This document shows, one piece after another, positions 26,533 through 36,224 of a stretch of 64,000 nucleotides of DNA. The notes below the pieces were generated by a model, which saw nothing but the letters and a program-made list of their open reading frames with translations, did not search any database and had not been told where the DNA came from. The position numbers and the translations under genes are program-made. Location: contig NZ_CP041637.1 in assembly GCF_007197735.1 (NCBI RefSeq), positions 2,885,001 to 2,949,000 of the forward strand, read 5' to 3'. Each line of letters opens with the position of its first letter. Within the stretch, counting starts at the first letter, position 1. The stretch is from Formosa sediminum (GTDB lineage Bacteria > Bacteroidota > Bacteroidia > Flavobacteriales > Flavobacteriaceae).

Positions 26533-27009
26533 TTAAGACTCTGGTATAAACTTAATCGCAGCACCATTAATACAATGTCTTTTTCCTGTAGTTTTTCTTG
26601 GTCCGTCATTAAACACATGTCCTAAATGACCACCACAGGTCGCACAATGTTCTTCAATGCCGTACATACCGCCACCGCCTTCAGAGAAAAGCACATTTCC
26701 TTTTATATAATTGTCAAAACTTGGCCAGCCTGTACCTGAATCAAATTTTGCATCACTGTTAAATAAAGGTGTATCGCAAGCTGCGCAAACATAGATACCA
26801 TCTTCATAAATTTTATTTATCGGACTTGTAAAAGGTTGTTCTGTGCCTTCTTGTCTTAAAACACGATATTGTAATGGAGTAAGTTGTGCTTTCCATTCAG
26901 CTTCTGTTTTTACAACTTTATACGATGTGTCTTTGGATTCTTTTTTTTGAGAAAATCCATTGCAAGAAAAAAGACTAAAAGCTAAACATAAAATTAAAAT
27001 GGGTTTCAT
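26533..27009 (-). CDS. msrB: Peptide-methionine (R)-S-oxide reductase, lipoprotein form
   Basis: A 158-residue MsrB with a lipoprotein signal (LFSCNGFS, Cys16). The zinc cysteines C75/C78 (CAAC) and C122/C125 (CATC), the substrate-binding GTGWPSF, and the catalytic Cys146 in RHCIN are all present. MsrB reduces methionine-R-sulfoxide in oxidised proteins. The lipobox places this copy in the envelope, where it would protect exported proteins. Reductant partners are not encoded next to it. Confidence 0.94.
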   Translation of the reverse strand: MKPILILCLAFSLFSCNGFSQKKESKDTSYKVVKTEAEWKAQLTPLQYRVLRQEGTEQPFTSPINKIYEDGIYVCAACDTPLFNSDAKFDSGTGWPSFDNYIKGNVLFSEGGGGMYGIEEHCATCGGHLGHVFNDGPRKTTGKRHCINGAAIKFIPES

Positions 27010-27122
27010 AGTACAAATGTTTTTTTAATTGTCGTTTTATATGTTTATACTTACATAAGTTTTTCATAAAAAATGTTAAATCTATACTTATTAAAAAATT
27101 TTATAAAGAAAAAGAAATAGTT

Positions 27123-27929
27123 ATGAATTCAATTTCTCGTATTTACATTATAGCTTTACTATTAGTATTTGGCTCTTGTGCTACAAATCCATTTACAGGT
27201 AAACAAACTATGGCTTTTGTTAAAAACGATAATTTATTTGCATCATCTTTCAAACAATATGATGCTTTTTTAAAAGAAAATAAAGTAGTTAAAGGCACAG
27301 AAGATGCTTCACGTATAACAAGAATTGGTCAACGTATTGCAACCGCTGCAGAGCGTTATTTAAATGCAAATGGTTATGCTGGTTATTTAGATGGATACAA
27401 ATGGGAATACAATTTAGTTGAAGACGACACCAAAAATGCTTGGTGTATGCCAGGTGGTAAAATTGTATTTTATACAGGTATTTTACCTGTTGCCCAAACA
27501 GATGCTGGTATCGCTGCAATTATGGGGCATGAGGTGGCACATGCTTTAGCAAATCATGGACAGCAACGCATGAGTGCTGCTTACATACAACAGGGAATCG
27601 CAATTACAGGGAATATAGCACTTACAGATCAGGAAAGTCGTGATATGTTTAATCAGTATTTTGGAATAGGCTCTACCGTTCTAGGAACTTTACCATTTAG
27701 TAGAAGTCATGAATCTGAAGCCGATAGAATAGGAATTGTACTTATGGCTATAGCAGGCTATAATCCAGAAGCTGCCCCTAAATTATGGACGCGAATGGAA
27801 ACAAGCAGTACCCCAGAGTTTTTAAGTACACACCCTGCAAATGCAAGTCGTATATCTGAATTGACTAAACTCGTTCCAGATGCAATAGCAGAAGCAAAAA
27901 AGTTTGGTGTTACTTCTTTTACAGACTAA
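27123..27929 (+). CDS. M48 family metalloprotease, lipoprotein
   Basis: A 268-residue lipoprotein (GSCATNPFTGK, Cys19). The zinc site HEVAH is at 136-140 and the third ligand lies in ESEADRIG near 199. It resembles the small periplasmic BepA/LoiP-like M48 proteases. LoiP and BepA act in outer-membrane protein quality control in Escherichia coli; a similar role here is inferred from family and location. It precedes the MFS gene by about 50 bases. Confidence 0.92.
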   Translation: MNSISRIYIIALLLVFGSCATNPFTGKQTMAFVKNDNLFASSFKQYDAFLKENKVVKGTEDASRITRIGQRIATAAERYLNANGYAGYLDGYKWEYNLVEDDTKNAWCMPGGKIVFYTGILPVAQTDAGIAAIMGHEVAHALANHGQQRMSAAYIQQGIAITGNIALTDQESRDMFNQYFGIGSTVLGTLPFSRSHESEADRIGIVLMAIAGYNPEAAPKLWTRMETSSTPEFLSTHPANASRISELTKLVPDAIAEAKKFGVTSFTD

Positions 27930-27979
27930 TAAAGTAACAATTTAAAAGCCTGTTATCTTTTATATATTATATATTTTAA

Positions 27980-29302
27980 ATGAAAACACATCCAAAGGGG
28001 AGTAAGAAATTATTAAATGCTTGGGCATTTTACGATTGGGCAAACTCTGTATATACCTTAACCATTGCCTCGACAATATTTCCCATTTTTTATGGTGCAT
28101 TATTTTCTACAGACACTAAGCAAGTTCATATTTTTGGTACTGATGTAAAAAATACGGCTTTAATATCATTTATTACAGCATTTGCTTTTCTTGTTATTGC
28201 ATTTATGTCTCCGATACTTTCTGGTATAGCTGATTTTATAGGTAATAAAAAAGTATTTATGAAATTTTTCTGCTATACTGGTGGTTTAGCTTGTATAGGT
28301 TTAAATTGGTTTAGCTTAGATTACATCTATTTAAGTTTAACTTTTTATTTTTTAGGTTTAATAGGGTATTGGGGAAGTCTAGTTTTCTATAATTCATATC
28401 TACCAGATATTGCTTTTCCTGAACAACAAGATCGTATTAGTGCTAAAGGCTTTTCATTAGGTTATATTGGTAGCGTTTTGTTATTAATTTTTAACCTAGC
28501 AATGGTTATGAAACCTGATTTGTTTGGCATTAGCGGTACTGAAGGTGAAGCTGCAATGAAAGCCATGAGATACTCTTTTATAACCGTAGGAGTATGGTGG
28601 ATTGTGTTTAGCCAGTATACTTATTATATTTTACCAAAAGGAGCTAAAACCGGGAATAAAGTAACTAAATCTGTATTGTTTAATGGCTTTAAAGAACTTA
28701 AAATAGTATTTAGAGCCATTAAAAGTAATGTGCGTTTAATACGGTATTTAAGAGCATTCTTTGTATATAGTATGGCTGTGCAAACCATTATGTTAGTCGC
28801 TACATATTTTGGAGAACAAGAAGTAGATTGGGGTGGAGAACAGGAGAAAACTATGGGGTTAATTGTTAGTATATTAGTTATCCAAATTGTTGCTATTGTT
28901 GGCGCTTTTTTAACCTCTAAAGCTTCTGCTAAATTTGGAAACATACAAACTCTTATTGTTATAAATTTTATTTGGATGGGACTATGTTTTTATGGCTATT
29001 TTGTAAAAACACCTACTCAGTTTTATATTACAGCAATGTTTGTAGGTTTAGTAATGGGAGGTATTCAAGCCTTATCTAGATCTACTTACTCTAAGTTTTT
29101 ACCAGAAACAAACGATACAACGTCGTACTTTAGCTTCTTTGATGTGTCTGAGAAAATAGGTATTGTAATAGGTATGGTAATTTATGGTAGTATAGATCAA
29201 ATAACAGGTAGTATGCGAAATGCCATTCTATTTTTATTTATTTTCTTTTTTATAGGTATTATATTATTATACCGTGTACCTAGAACAAAAAACATTCAAT
29301 AA
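27980..29302 (+). CDS. MFS transporter, UMF1/Atg22-like
   Basis: A 440-residue protein with about twelve membrane segments. The start NAWAFYDWANSVYTLTI is the recognisable signature of the UMF1 (Atg22-like) branch of the major facilitator superfamily. A later GGIQALSRSTYSKFLPE motif is also typical of the branch. The transported substrate is not known for bacterial members; Atg22 of yeast exports amino acids from the vacuole. Possibly co-transcribed with the M48 gene. Confidence 0.9.
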   Translation: MKTHPKGSKKLLNAWAFYDWANSVYTLTIASTIFPIFYGALFSTDTKQVHIFGTDVKNTALISFITAFAFLVIAFMSPILSGIADFIGNKKVFMKFFCYTGGLACIGLNWFSLDYIYLSLTFYFLGLIGYWGSLVFYNSYLPDIAFPEQQDRISAKGFSLGYIGSVLLLIFNLAMVMKPDLFGISGTEGEAAMKAMRYSFITVGVWWIVFSQYTYYILPKGAKTGNKVTKSVLFNGFKELKIVFRAIKSNVRLIRYLRAFFVYSMAVQTIMLVATYFGEQEVDWGGEQEKTMGLIVSILVIQIVAIVGAFLTSKASAKFGNIQTLIVINFIWMGLCFYGYFVKTPTQFYITAMFVGLVMGGIQALSRSTYSKFLPETNDTTSYFSFFDVSEKIGIVIGMVIYGSIDQITGSMRNAILFLFIFFFIGIILLYRVPRTKNIQ

Positions 29303-29312
29303 CACTATAAAC

Positions 29313-29343
29313 AAAAAAGCATCCTTAAAAAGGATGCTTTTTG
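29313..29343. terminator. Bidirectional terminator after the MFS gene
   Basis: AAAAAAGCATCCTT pairs with AGGATGCTTTTTT around AAAA, between convergent genes. Confidence 0.85.
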
Positions 29344-29360
29344 CATAATATAAATTGTGT

Positions 29361-30095
29361 TTATTGCATTTCTATACTTCCAGAACCCGATACCTTAACG
29401 TCTTCTTCTTTAGGATTGCCTTTATATTCTATATCTCCAGAACCAGAAACGCGTCCTTTAAAAACTTCTATACTGACTACTTCTGCATCACCAGAGCCAG
29501 TTACTGAAGCATCTGTGTTTTTAGAAATTAAACCAAAACCATGAAAATCTCCAGATCCAGTTACATTAATATTTAAATTTTCTGTTTGCCCCTTTAAAGT
29601 TAAATCTCCTGAACCTGTAACGCTACTTTCTACCGATACCGTTTCAATATCTAATATTATATCTCCTGATCCTGTAAGTGACACATTTAAGTTTTCAGCA
29701 TTAATTACATCTTCATTAATTATATCTCCAGATCCAGTTAATGATACTTTAGTAAGATCTTCAAAAGGAATAGTAATTATAATATCTCTGTTATTACTTG
29801 GATTAAGGTTAACACCATCTTCTGTTTTTACAATTAAAGTATTGCCTTGTACTTCGGTTAAAATATACGGCACTAAATTAGATTCTCCTTCAACAGTAAT
29901 TTTACCTTCTGTACCTTTTACAAGAATATAATTCATAGAGCCTGCACAACTTACAATATCATAACCCGATGTAGTTCTGTGATCTGTAATAAAATCACCA
30001 TTACCTTGAATGCCTTTACTTATGCTCACACAAGATGTTAGACTAATAATTGCGACAACTAATAAACTGATTTTTTTTAATATGATGCTTTTCAT
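29361..30095 (-). CDS. Head GIN-domain (DUF2807) lipoprotein-like protein
   Basis: A 244-residue exported protein. The signal ends at ISLTSCVSI (Cys22, probable lipoprotein). The mature part holds the putative autotransporter adhesin head GIN domain, in which the pattern T/SGSG(D/S) recurs seven times between about residues 120 and 241 (LTGSGDII, VTGSGDLT, VTGSGDFH, VSGSGDIE and others). This periodicity predicts a right-handed beta-helix. It is the last gene of the sigma/anti-sigma operon. A surface or adhesive role is suggested by the family name only. Confidence 0.88.
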   Translation of the reverse strand: MKSIILKKISLLVVAIISLTSCVSISKGIQGNGDFITDHRTTSGYDIVSCAGSMNYILVKGTEGKITVEGESNLVPYILTEVQGNTLIVKTEDGVNLNPSNNRDIIITIPFEDLTKVSLTGSGDIINEDVINAENLNVSLTGSGDIILDIETVSVESSVTGSGDLTLKGQTENLNINVTGSGDFHGFGLISKNTDASVTGSGDAEVVSIEVFKGRVSGSGDIEYKGNPKEEDVKVSGSGSIEMQ

Positions 30096-30116
30096 AGGTT
30101 TAATAAGTATTTGTAG

Positions 30117-31202
30117 TTAATTTTTTATAAATGAAATGTTTCCGTAATCCGAATCGATTTTTATGTTATTTCCTGTGTTGGCTTCACCGTAAAACCCTTT
30201 ATAATATTTACCACTAGACTCAATGCGTTTTACATTAAATTCAAAGCCTTCTTGATCACGTAAATCGGCATAATCTAATTCTAATTCAAAATCGAAAAAA
30301 AAATGCGGATCGTAACCTATTTTAATACCTACATAATCTGAGTCGATGTACACATTATTTGCACTTGCAGTCAGGTTTTTAATTTTTATTGAGCCATAAT
30401 CGGCATCTATATTTACAGATTTATAGACATCTCCTATTACCACTGTTAAATAATCGCCTTCACCTTTAAAATGATTTACCATATCAATAGTTAGACTTCC
30501 ATAATCGCAGTTATACTTTACATTTTCACCTATTTCAACTTTACTGTTGGTGTAATCGGCTTCAATCAATAAATCTTTTGTTTTAGCTACTGTAAATCCA
30601 CTATAATCCGCATTTATAATACCACTTTTTATGTATTCAAAATAAGAATTAGAGGTATAATCAAACTCAATTTCATTATGATCTGCCATTAATTCCTTAG
30701 TTGTAATTTTTCCATAATCGCAATTAATTTTAGCACGTCCTTCAAGTTTATCTAAATTAATGGCTCCGTAATCATTTTTCAGATTTACACTGTTTGTTAT
30801 AGGTATTTTAACAACATAATTTATTTTCATATTTACATTATCTGAACCATTCCAATCCCACCATTTTGATTTTGATTTTGTAAAAATAGTTTTAGCAGAC
30901 ACATAAGTAGGTGATGCATTAAATGTTACTGAAATATCTTCAAGTTTATTTTGCACTTTATCAGAGTCGTTACCGTTAGTGGTTATAGTAATTTCAAATA
31001 CTATACGGTTTTCATTCCAAGTTATAACATCTAGATTTCCGTAACTATTATCAATACTTAAAGTAGCATTACTGTTCACGTTAAATTCCTTTTTTATGAC
31101 TTTTGTTTTTGTGTGTTTAGCTTTTACTGGAGTATTGGCTAACACCATTACAGGCATGAGTAAGAGAAATAAGATTAATTTATATGGTATTTTGATTATC
31201 AT
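30117..31202 (-). CDS. DUF4097-like beta-repeat exported protein
   Basis: A 361-residue protein with a signal peptide (LFLLLMPVMVLANT). Degenerate repeats centred on DYG follow: NSYGNLDVI, NDYGAINLD, CDYGKITTK, CDYGSLTID, DADYGSIKIKN and the final SDYGNISF. The repeat spacing suggests a beta-helix or solenoid similar in style to DUF4097 proteins. It overlaps the anti-sigma-like gene by 23 bases and precedes the GIN gene. It is likely envelope-exposed and controlled by the sigma factor of the same operon. Function unknown. Confidence 0.8.
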   Translation of the reverse strand: MIIKIPYKLILFLLLMPVMVLANTPVKAKHTKTKVIKKEFNVNSNATLSIDNSYGNLDVITWNENRIVFEITITTNGNDSDKVQNKLEDISVTFNASPTYVSAKTIFTKSKSKWWDWNGSDNVNMKINYVVKIPITNSVNLKNDYGAINLDKLEGRAKINCDYGKITTKELMADHNEIEFDYTSNSYFEYIKSGIINADYSGFTVAKTKDLLIEADYTNSKVEIGENVKYNCDYGSLTIDMVNHFKGEGDYLTVVIGDVYKSVNIDADYGSIKIKNLTASANNVYIDSDYVGIKIGYDPHFFFDFELELDYADLRDQEGFEFNVKRIESSGKYYKGFYGEANTGNNIKIDSDYGNISFIKN

Positions 31203-31752
31203 TTGATATATTTTTTAACTGTTTAACATTATCTATTGTTTCTAGAACATTTTCTAAAATTTCAATCCGGTTTTGAAAATTAGAAATCATAGCGTAAATA
31301 ACACGTTTATCATGACCGCTATTGGATAAGTCTAATTTTAATTTATTATAATCGGCTTCTAGTATGTTTAATTGTTTTAAAGCGTCTTGTATTAAAGGTT
31401 GTACTTCTGGAGCATTTTCTTTTTCTAACTGTTTTAATTCCTGAGAAATTGTAGCATTAAAAAAACTTTGCGTTTTTGCCATTTCTGGAGAAACACTTGC
31501 TAAATCTGTTGTGTTTTCGGCTTTATTAAAAATAAAGGTTAATGTAATTAGCAATATAACAGTAGCTGCTACAGCCAAAAATGGTTTTACAAATACAGCA
31601 TGTTTGTGTTTTATTTCAGGTGGCAACTCCGTTACATGCTGGTTTTTTAGCTTGGCTAAAAACCGATCTTTATGATGAGCATCAGGTGTTTCTACATCAA
31701 AATTACCTTGTAACGTTTTAAACAAATCGTCTAAATTAGTATCTGGTTTCAT
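31180..31752 (-). CDS. Probable anti-sigma factor (single-pass membrane protein)
   Basis: A 190-residue protein. The cytoplasmic N-terminal part (DTNLDDLFKTLQGNFDVETP) precedes one membrane helix (FLAVAATVILLITLTFIF, about 52-69) and an extracytoplasmic, charged helical region that ends with a coiled-coil-like stretch. There is no clear zinc-binding HxxxCxxC motif. The call rests on topology and on position 12 bases after an ECF-type sigma gene and before two repeat-protein genes. It could instead be a structural partner of those proteins. Confidence 0.7.
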   Translation of the reverse strand: MKPDTNLDDLFKTLQGNFDVETPDAHHKDRFLAKLKNQHVTELPPEIKHKHAVFVKPFLAVAATVILLITLTFIFNKAENTTDLASVSPEMAKTQSFFNATISQELKQLEKENAPEVQPLIQDALKQLNILEADYNKLKLDLSNSGHDKRVIYAMISNFQNRIEILENVLETIDNVKQLKNISNDNQNTI

Positions 31753-31764
31753 AGTCTTTATCTT

Positions 31765-32319
31765 TTAAACAACACGTTGTAATTTTTGTCTTAAGCTTTC
31801 TTTTGCTCTAGAAATTGTGGTGCGACAATTGGCATAACTTACATTCATTATTCCCGAAATTTCTTCATAATCATAACCTTCAATTAAATGTAAAGTAAGC
31901 GCTATTCTATAATTATCTTTTAGTGAATTCATGGTTTTTAAAATCAAATTCGCTTGTGCTTTAGCATCTTGATCTTGTATAGGATCTACATATGTGTCTT
32001 CTACTTTGTACATAACTGTATCAAATGGGACATCTTCATATTTATTATTTTTATTAAAGTGATGAATACTGTTATTAATAACAATGCGTTTAAGCCATGC
32101 ACCAAATGTTTTAATATCGTTTAACGATTCTAATTTTGTAAATGCTGTTAAAAAAGAATCTTGCATAATATCTTCGGCTTCAAAACTGTTTTTTACAATT
32201 CTAAAAGAGGTATTATACATGGCTTTATAATATCTGTTATAAACTTCCAATTGCGCAGATTGGTCTCCAGTTTTACAAAGCGTTATAAGTGTATCAATAT
32301 GTGTGTTGGCTAGTAACAA
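31765..32319 (-). CDS. RNA polymerase ECF-type sigma factor
   Basis: A 184-residue sigma-70 family protein with region 2 (YNTSFRIVKNSFEAEDIMQDSFLTAF, about 34-60 in pieces; the AEDIMQ element contacts core polymerase) and region 4 (YEEISGIMNVSYANCRTTISRAKESLRQKL, about 151-180 in pieces). The frame begins at TTG; no ATG lies near the conserved start. It heads the operon sigma, anti-sigma-like, DUF4097-like, GIN, and so probably responds to an envelope signal and drives its own operon. Confidence 0.92.
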   Translation of the reverse strand: MLLANTHIDTLITLCKTGDQSAQLEVYNRYYKAMYNTSFRIVKNSFEAEDIMQDSFLTAFTKLESLNDIKTFGAWLKRIVINNSIHHFNKNNKYEDVPFDTVMYKVEDTYVDPIQDQDAKAQANLILKTMNSLKDNYRIALTLHLIEGYDYEEISGIMNVSYANCRTTISRAKESLRQKLQRVV

Positions 32320-32565
32320 CTACTATAAATAATAAATGGTTTATATTAAGATGAAGGTATTACATTATTGTTACAGTTTTTAAACTAAAAGTTTTATAAT
32401 TTTCATGAACTTGGCATATTAATTGAAAAATATATACCACTAACAATATTAAACACAGTCATAATTGGCTGATTTGCAGAAATATAATTATTTTGTAGTT
32501 TATTAATAAAAATAAAACAATCTGTTGTGTAAATAAATTAATGACAGATTGACTTAAATATATAT

Positions 32566-35016
32566 ATGAAAAAATCTAATTTTTTAAGTCTTGACAGTTT
32601 GTCATTTCAGGAGTTCGATGAAAATTCAGAATTAATACCTTTAATGACCCCAGAGGACGAAGAAGAAATAAATAAAGAACAACTTCCAGACACTTTACCA
32701 ATACTCTCGTTACGTAATACGGTGTTATTTCCAGGCGTTGTCATTCCAATTACAGCTGGGCGCGACAAATCTATTAAACTTATTAATGACGCCAATGCCG
32801 GAGGTAAAGTCATAGGTGTCGTGTCTCAAAAAGATGAAACTATTGAAGATCCAAGTGCAAAAGATATTTACGAAACCGGAACTGTTGCGCGCATTTTACG
32901 TGTTTTAAAAATGCCTGACGGTAATACAACCGTCATTATACAAGGTAAAAAACGTTTTAAAATTAACGAAGTAACAACTGAAGATCCGTATTTAAAAGCA
33001 ACCATATCTGAAGTTCCTGAAATAAGACCTGCAAATAAAAATAAAGAGTTTCTTGCAATTATAGAATCTATTAAAGAATTATCACTGCAAATTATTAAGG
33101 AAAGTCCAAGTATTCCTACAGAAGCTTCTTTTGCTATAAAAAACATTGAAAGCAATTCGTTTTTAATAAACTTTGTAGCCTCTAATATGAATTTGTCTGT
33201 TAAAGAGAAGCAAAGTCTTTTAGAAGCTAACGATCTTAAAGAACGTGCTTTAGAAACGTTACGTTATATGAATGTTGAGTTTCAGAAATTAGAACTTAAA
33301 AACGACATCCAGTTAAAAGTTCAAAGTGATATGAACCAGCAACAACGCGAATATTTCCTACATCAACAAATGAAAACCATTCAAGAAGAATTAGGTGGTG
33401 TGAGTTATGAAGAGGAAATTGAAGAAATGAGAACCCGTTCTAAAGAAAAAAAATGGGACGAGACTGTTGCGAAACACTTTGAGAAAGAGTTAGCTAAAAT
33501 GCAACGTATGAATCCACAAGTTGCAGAATATTCTATACAACGTAATTACTTAGATTTATTTCTAGATTTACCTTGGAATGAATTTAGTAAAGATAAATTT
33601 GATTTAAAGCGTGCCCAACGTATTCTAGATCGTGATCACTATGGTTTAGAAGATGTGAAACGTCGTATTATTGAATATTTAGCCGTTTTAAAATTACGTA
33701 ACGATATGAAATCACCAATTTTATGTCTTTACGGGCCTCCAGGTGTTGGTAAAACCTCTTTAGGAAAATCTATTGCCGAAGCTTTAGGACGTGAATATGT
33801 GCGTGTATCTTTAGGTGGTTTACGTGACGAAGCAGAAATACGCGGACACCGTAAAACATATATTGGGGCTATGCCTGGACGTATTTTACAAAGTCTTAAA
33901 AAAGCAGGAACCTCTAATCCAGTGTTTGTATTGGACGAAATAGATAAGTTATCTAATTCTCACCAAGGCGATCCTTCTTCTGCGTTGTTAGAAGTTTTAG
34001 ATCCAGAACAAAATAGTGCTTTCCACGATAATTTCTTAGAGTTGGGGTACGATCTTTCTAAGGTTATGTTTGTAGCCACTTCTAATAGTTTAAACACCAT
34101 ACAACCAGCATTATTAGATCGTATGGAAATTATAAATGTTACAGGATATACTATAGAAGAAAAAGTTGAAATTGCAAAACGACACTTAGTTCCTAAACAA
34201 ATAAAAGAACACGGATTAACAGAGAAAGATATTAAAATAGGTAAACCACAATTAGAAAAAATTGTAGAAGGTTATACCAGAGAATCTGGAGTTCGTGGCC
34301 TTGAAAAGCAAATTGCTAAAGTAGTACGTTATGTGGCTAAAAACATAGCGATGGAAGAGGAATATAATGTAAAAATTTCCAACGAAGATATTATTGAGGT
34401 TTTGGGCGGTCCAAAATTAGAACGCGATAAATACGAAAATAATAATGTGGCCGGAGTTGTTACAGGTTTGGCGTGGACACGTGTGGGTGGTGATATCCTC
34501 TTTATAGAATCTATTTTATCTAAAGGTAAAGGTAATTTAAGTATTACCGGTAATTTAGGTAAAGTTATGAAAGAATCTGCAACAATTGCAATGGAATATA
34601 TTAAAGCAAATGCAGAAGAATTGGACTTAAATCCAGAAATTTTCGATAAATATAACGTACACATTCACGTTCCAGAAGGTGCTACTCCAAAAGATGGACC
34701 AAGTGCTGGTGTAACAATGTTAACTTCTCTAGTGTCTTTATTTACACAACGTAAAGTAAAAAGTAGTTTAGCAATGACAGGTGAAATTACACTACGTGGA
34801 AAAGTTTTACCTGTTGGCGGAATTAAAGAAAAAATTCTAGCAGCAAAACGTGCCAGAATTAAAGACATTATGCTGTGCGAAGAAAACCGACGTGATATTG
34901 AAGAAATAAAACAAGAGTATTTAAAAGGTTTAACATTCCATTATGTAACTGAAATGAGTGACGTTTTAAAAATTGCTTTAACAAATCAGAAAGTAAAAAA
35001 CGCAAAAACATTATAG
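32566..35016 (+). CDS. lon: ATP-dependent endopeptidase La
   Basis: An 816-residue LonA protease. The N-terminal LAN domain starts [14 protein letters not shown] (about 44-57), followed by a helical region, the AAA+ module with Walker [10 protein letters not shown] (about 389-397) and Walker [10 protein letters not shown], and the protease domain with the Ser713-Lys756 dyad (KDGPSAG and GGIKEK). It degrades misfolded and regulatory proteins in the cytoplasm. The length is typical of Bacteroidota Lon. A 247-base spacer separates it from the divergent sigma operon. Confidence 0.97.
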   Translation: MKKSNFLSLDSLSFQEFDENSELIPLMTPEDEEEINKEQLPDTLPILSLRNTVLFPGVVIPITAGRDKSIKLINDANAGGKVIGVVSQKDETIEDPSAKDIYETGTVARILRVLKMPDGNTTVIIQGKKRFKINEVTTEDPYLKATISEVPEIRPANKNKEFLAIIESIKELSLQIIKESPSIPTEASFAIKNIESNSFLINFVASNMNLSVKEKQSLLEANDLKERALETLRYMNVEFQKLELKNDIQLKVQSDMNQQQREYFLHQQMKTIQEELGGVSYEEEIEEMRTRSKEKKWDETVAKHFEKELAKMQRMNPQVAEYSIQRNYLDLFLDLPWNEFSKDKFDLKRAQRILDRDHYGLEDVKRRIIEYLAVLKLRNDMKSPILCLYGPPGVGKTSLGKSIAEALGREYVRVSLGGLRDEAEIRGHRKTYIGAMPGRILQSLKKAGTSNPVFVLDEIDKLSNSHQGDPSSALLEVLDPEQNSAFHDNFLELGYDLSKVMFVATSNSLNTIQPALLDRMEIINVTGYTIEEKVEIAKRHLVPKQIKEHGLTEKDIKIGKPQLEKIVEGYTRESGVRGLEKQIAKVVRYVAKNIAMEEEYNVKISNEDIIEVLGGPKLERDKYENNNVAGVVTGLAWTRVGGDILFIESILSKGKGNLSITGNLGKVMKESATIAMEYIKANAEELDLNPEIFDKYNVHIHVPEGATPKDGPSAGVTMLTSLVSLFTQRKVKSSLAMTGEITLRGKVLPVGGIKEKILAAKRARIKDIMLCEENRRDIEEIKQEYLKGLTFHYVTEMSDVLKIALTNQKVKNAKTL

Positions 35017-35051
35017 TTTAAATTTTAAATATTACTTTATTATATAATCAC

Positions 35052-35088
35052 AAAAGCATCTGAAACTTTATAGTTTAAGATGCTTTTG
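35052..35088 (+). terminator. Terminator after lon
   Basis: AAAAGCATCTGAAACT pairs with AGTTTAAGATGCTTTT with one mismatch. The following T run is short, so efficiency is uncertain. Confidence 0.6.
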
Positions 35089-35204
35089 TCTTGTAAAAGC
35101 TAAGTATAATCGAATAACACCACTTCTAAAACATTATACAACTCTAAAAAATATAATTAATAAATCAACGTTTTAAACTCAAGATTTATTTAATTTGCAA
35201 CTGT

Positions 35205-36224
35205 ATGAGGCGAACATTAGCATTATTTTTTATGAGTTGTTGTAGTTATGTCGCATCCGCTCAATTGGGTGGAGAGTCAACTTATCAATTTTTAAATTTA
35301 GTGTCTTCTCCGCGCCAAGCTGCTTTAGGAGGTAAAGTACTTACCAATGTAGATTACGATGTTACACAAGCGTTATACAATCCTGCAACTATTAATGTTG
35401 AAATGGATAATCAGCTTGCCTTAAACTACACAAGTCATCTTGGTGTTGTGGGTTACGGTACAGCAGCTTATGCTTATACTTACGACAGACGTACACAAAC
35501 ACTTCATGGTGGGATTACTTATGTAAATTATGGTGAATTTCAAGGGTATGACGAAGATGGTAATGAAACCGGAACATTTACAGGAAATGAAGCTGCCTTA
35601 TCTTTAGGATATGCTACACAAATTGGAGCATCAGATTTTTATGTTGGTGCCAATGTTAAATTTATCACATCGTCCTTAGAACAATATTCTTCTATGGGCG
35701 CAGCACTAGATTTCGGAATTTTATATGTAGACCAGAAATTAAACTTTAATGCTGCTTTAGTAGTACGAAATTTTGGAACACAAATCACTACCTATGCAGG
35801 ACAAAACGAACCCTTACCCTTTGAAATAGATTTAGGTTTTTCTCAAAAACTAGAAAATGTGCCAATACGTTGGCATGTCACCTTAGAGAATTTACAAGAA
35901 TGGCCTATAGCAGTTTCAAATCCTGCTCGCGTAGAAACAGATTTAGAAGGAAATCAAACCGAAGAAGAAGTAAGTTTTGTACAGAATGTGATGCGACATA
36001 CCATTCTAGGAGCAGAATTATTTCCAGATAGTGGTTTTAATATCCGATTAGGGTATAATTTTAGAAGAGGAGAGGAGTTGCGTATTATAGACGAACGAAA
36101 TTTCTCAGGCTTGTCTGCTGGTATCGGAATTAAAATGAATAAAATGCGATTTAGTTACACTTATGCCAAGTATTCAAGTGCAGCAAGTTCAAACTATTTC
36201 GGAATAAATATAGATTTACAATAA
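35205..36224 (+). CDS. porQ: Type IX secretion system protein PorQ
   Basis: A 339-residue protein with a signal peptide ending in ASAQ. The family-typical start GGESTYQFLNLVSSPRQAALGG (residues 23-44 in pieces) and an outer-membrane barrel of the PorV/FadL style follow. PorQ is a type IX secretion component in Bacteroidota, where that machine exports proteins to the surface and supports gliding in many species. Its stop overlaps the cmk start (TAATG), an arrangement I recall as common in this phylum. The rest of the secretion machine is not in this window. Confidence 0.88.
   Translation: MRRTLALFFMSCCSYVASAQLGGESTYQFLNLVSSPRQAALGGKVLTNVDYDVTQALYNPATINVEMDNQLALNYTSHLGVVGYGTAAYAYTYDRRTQTLHGGITYVNYGEFQGYDEDGNETGTFTGNEAALSLGYATQIGASDFYVGANVKFITSSLEQYSSMGAALDFGILYVDQKLNFNAALVVRNFGTQITTYAGQNEPLPFEIDLGFSQKLENVPIRWHVTLENLQEWPIAVSNPARVETDLEGNQTEEEVSFVQNVMRHTILGAELFPDSGFNIRLGYNFRRGEELRIIDERNFSGLSAGIGIKMNKMRFSYTYAKYSSAASSNYFGINIDLQ

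Noticed and set aside
29361-29780. Direct DNA repeats resembling a CRISPR or minisatellite array
   Set aside because: The repeats are in frame, imperfect and encode the GSGD turns of the GIN-domain protein, with no uniform spacers.
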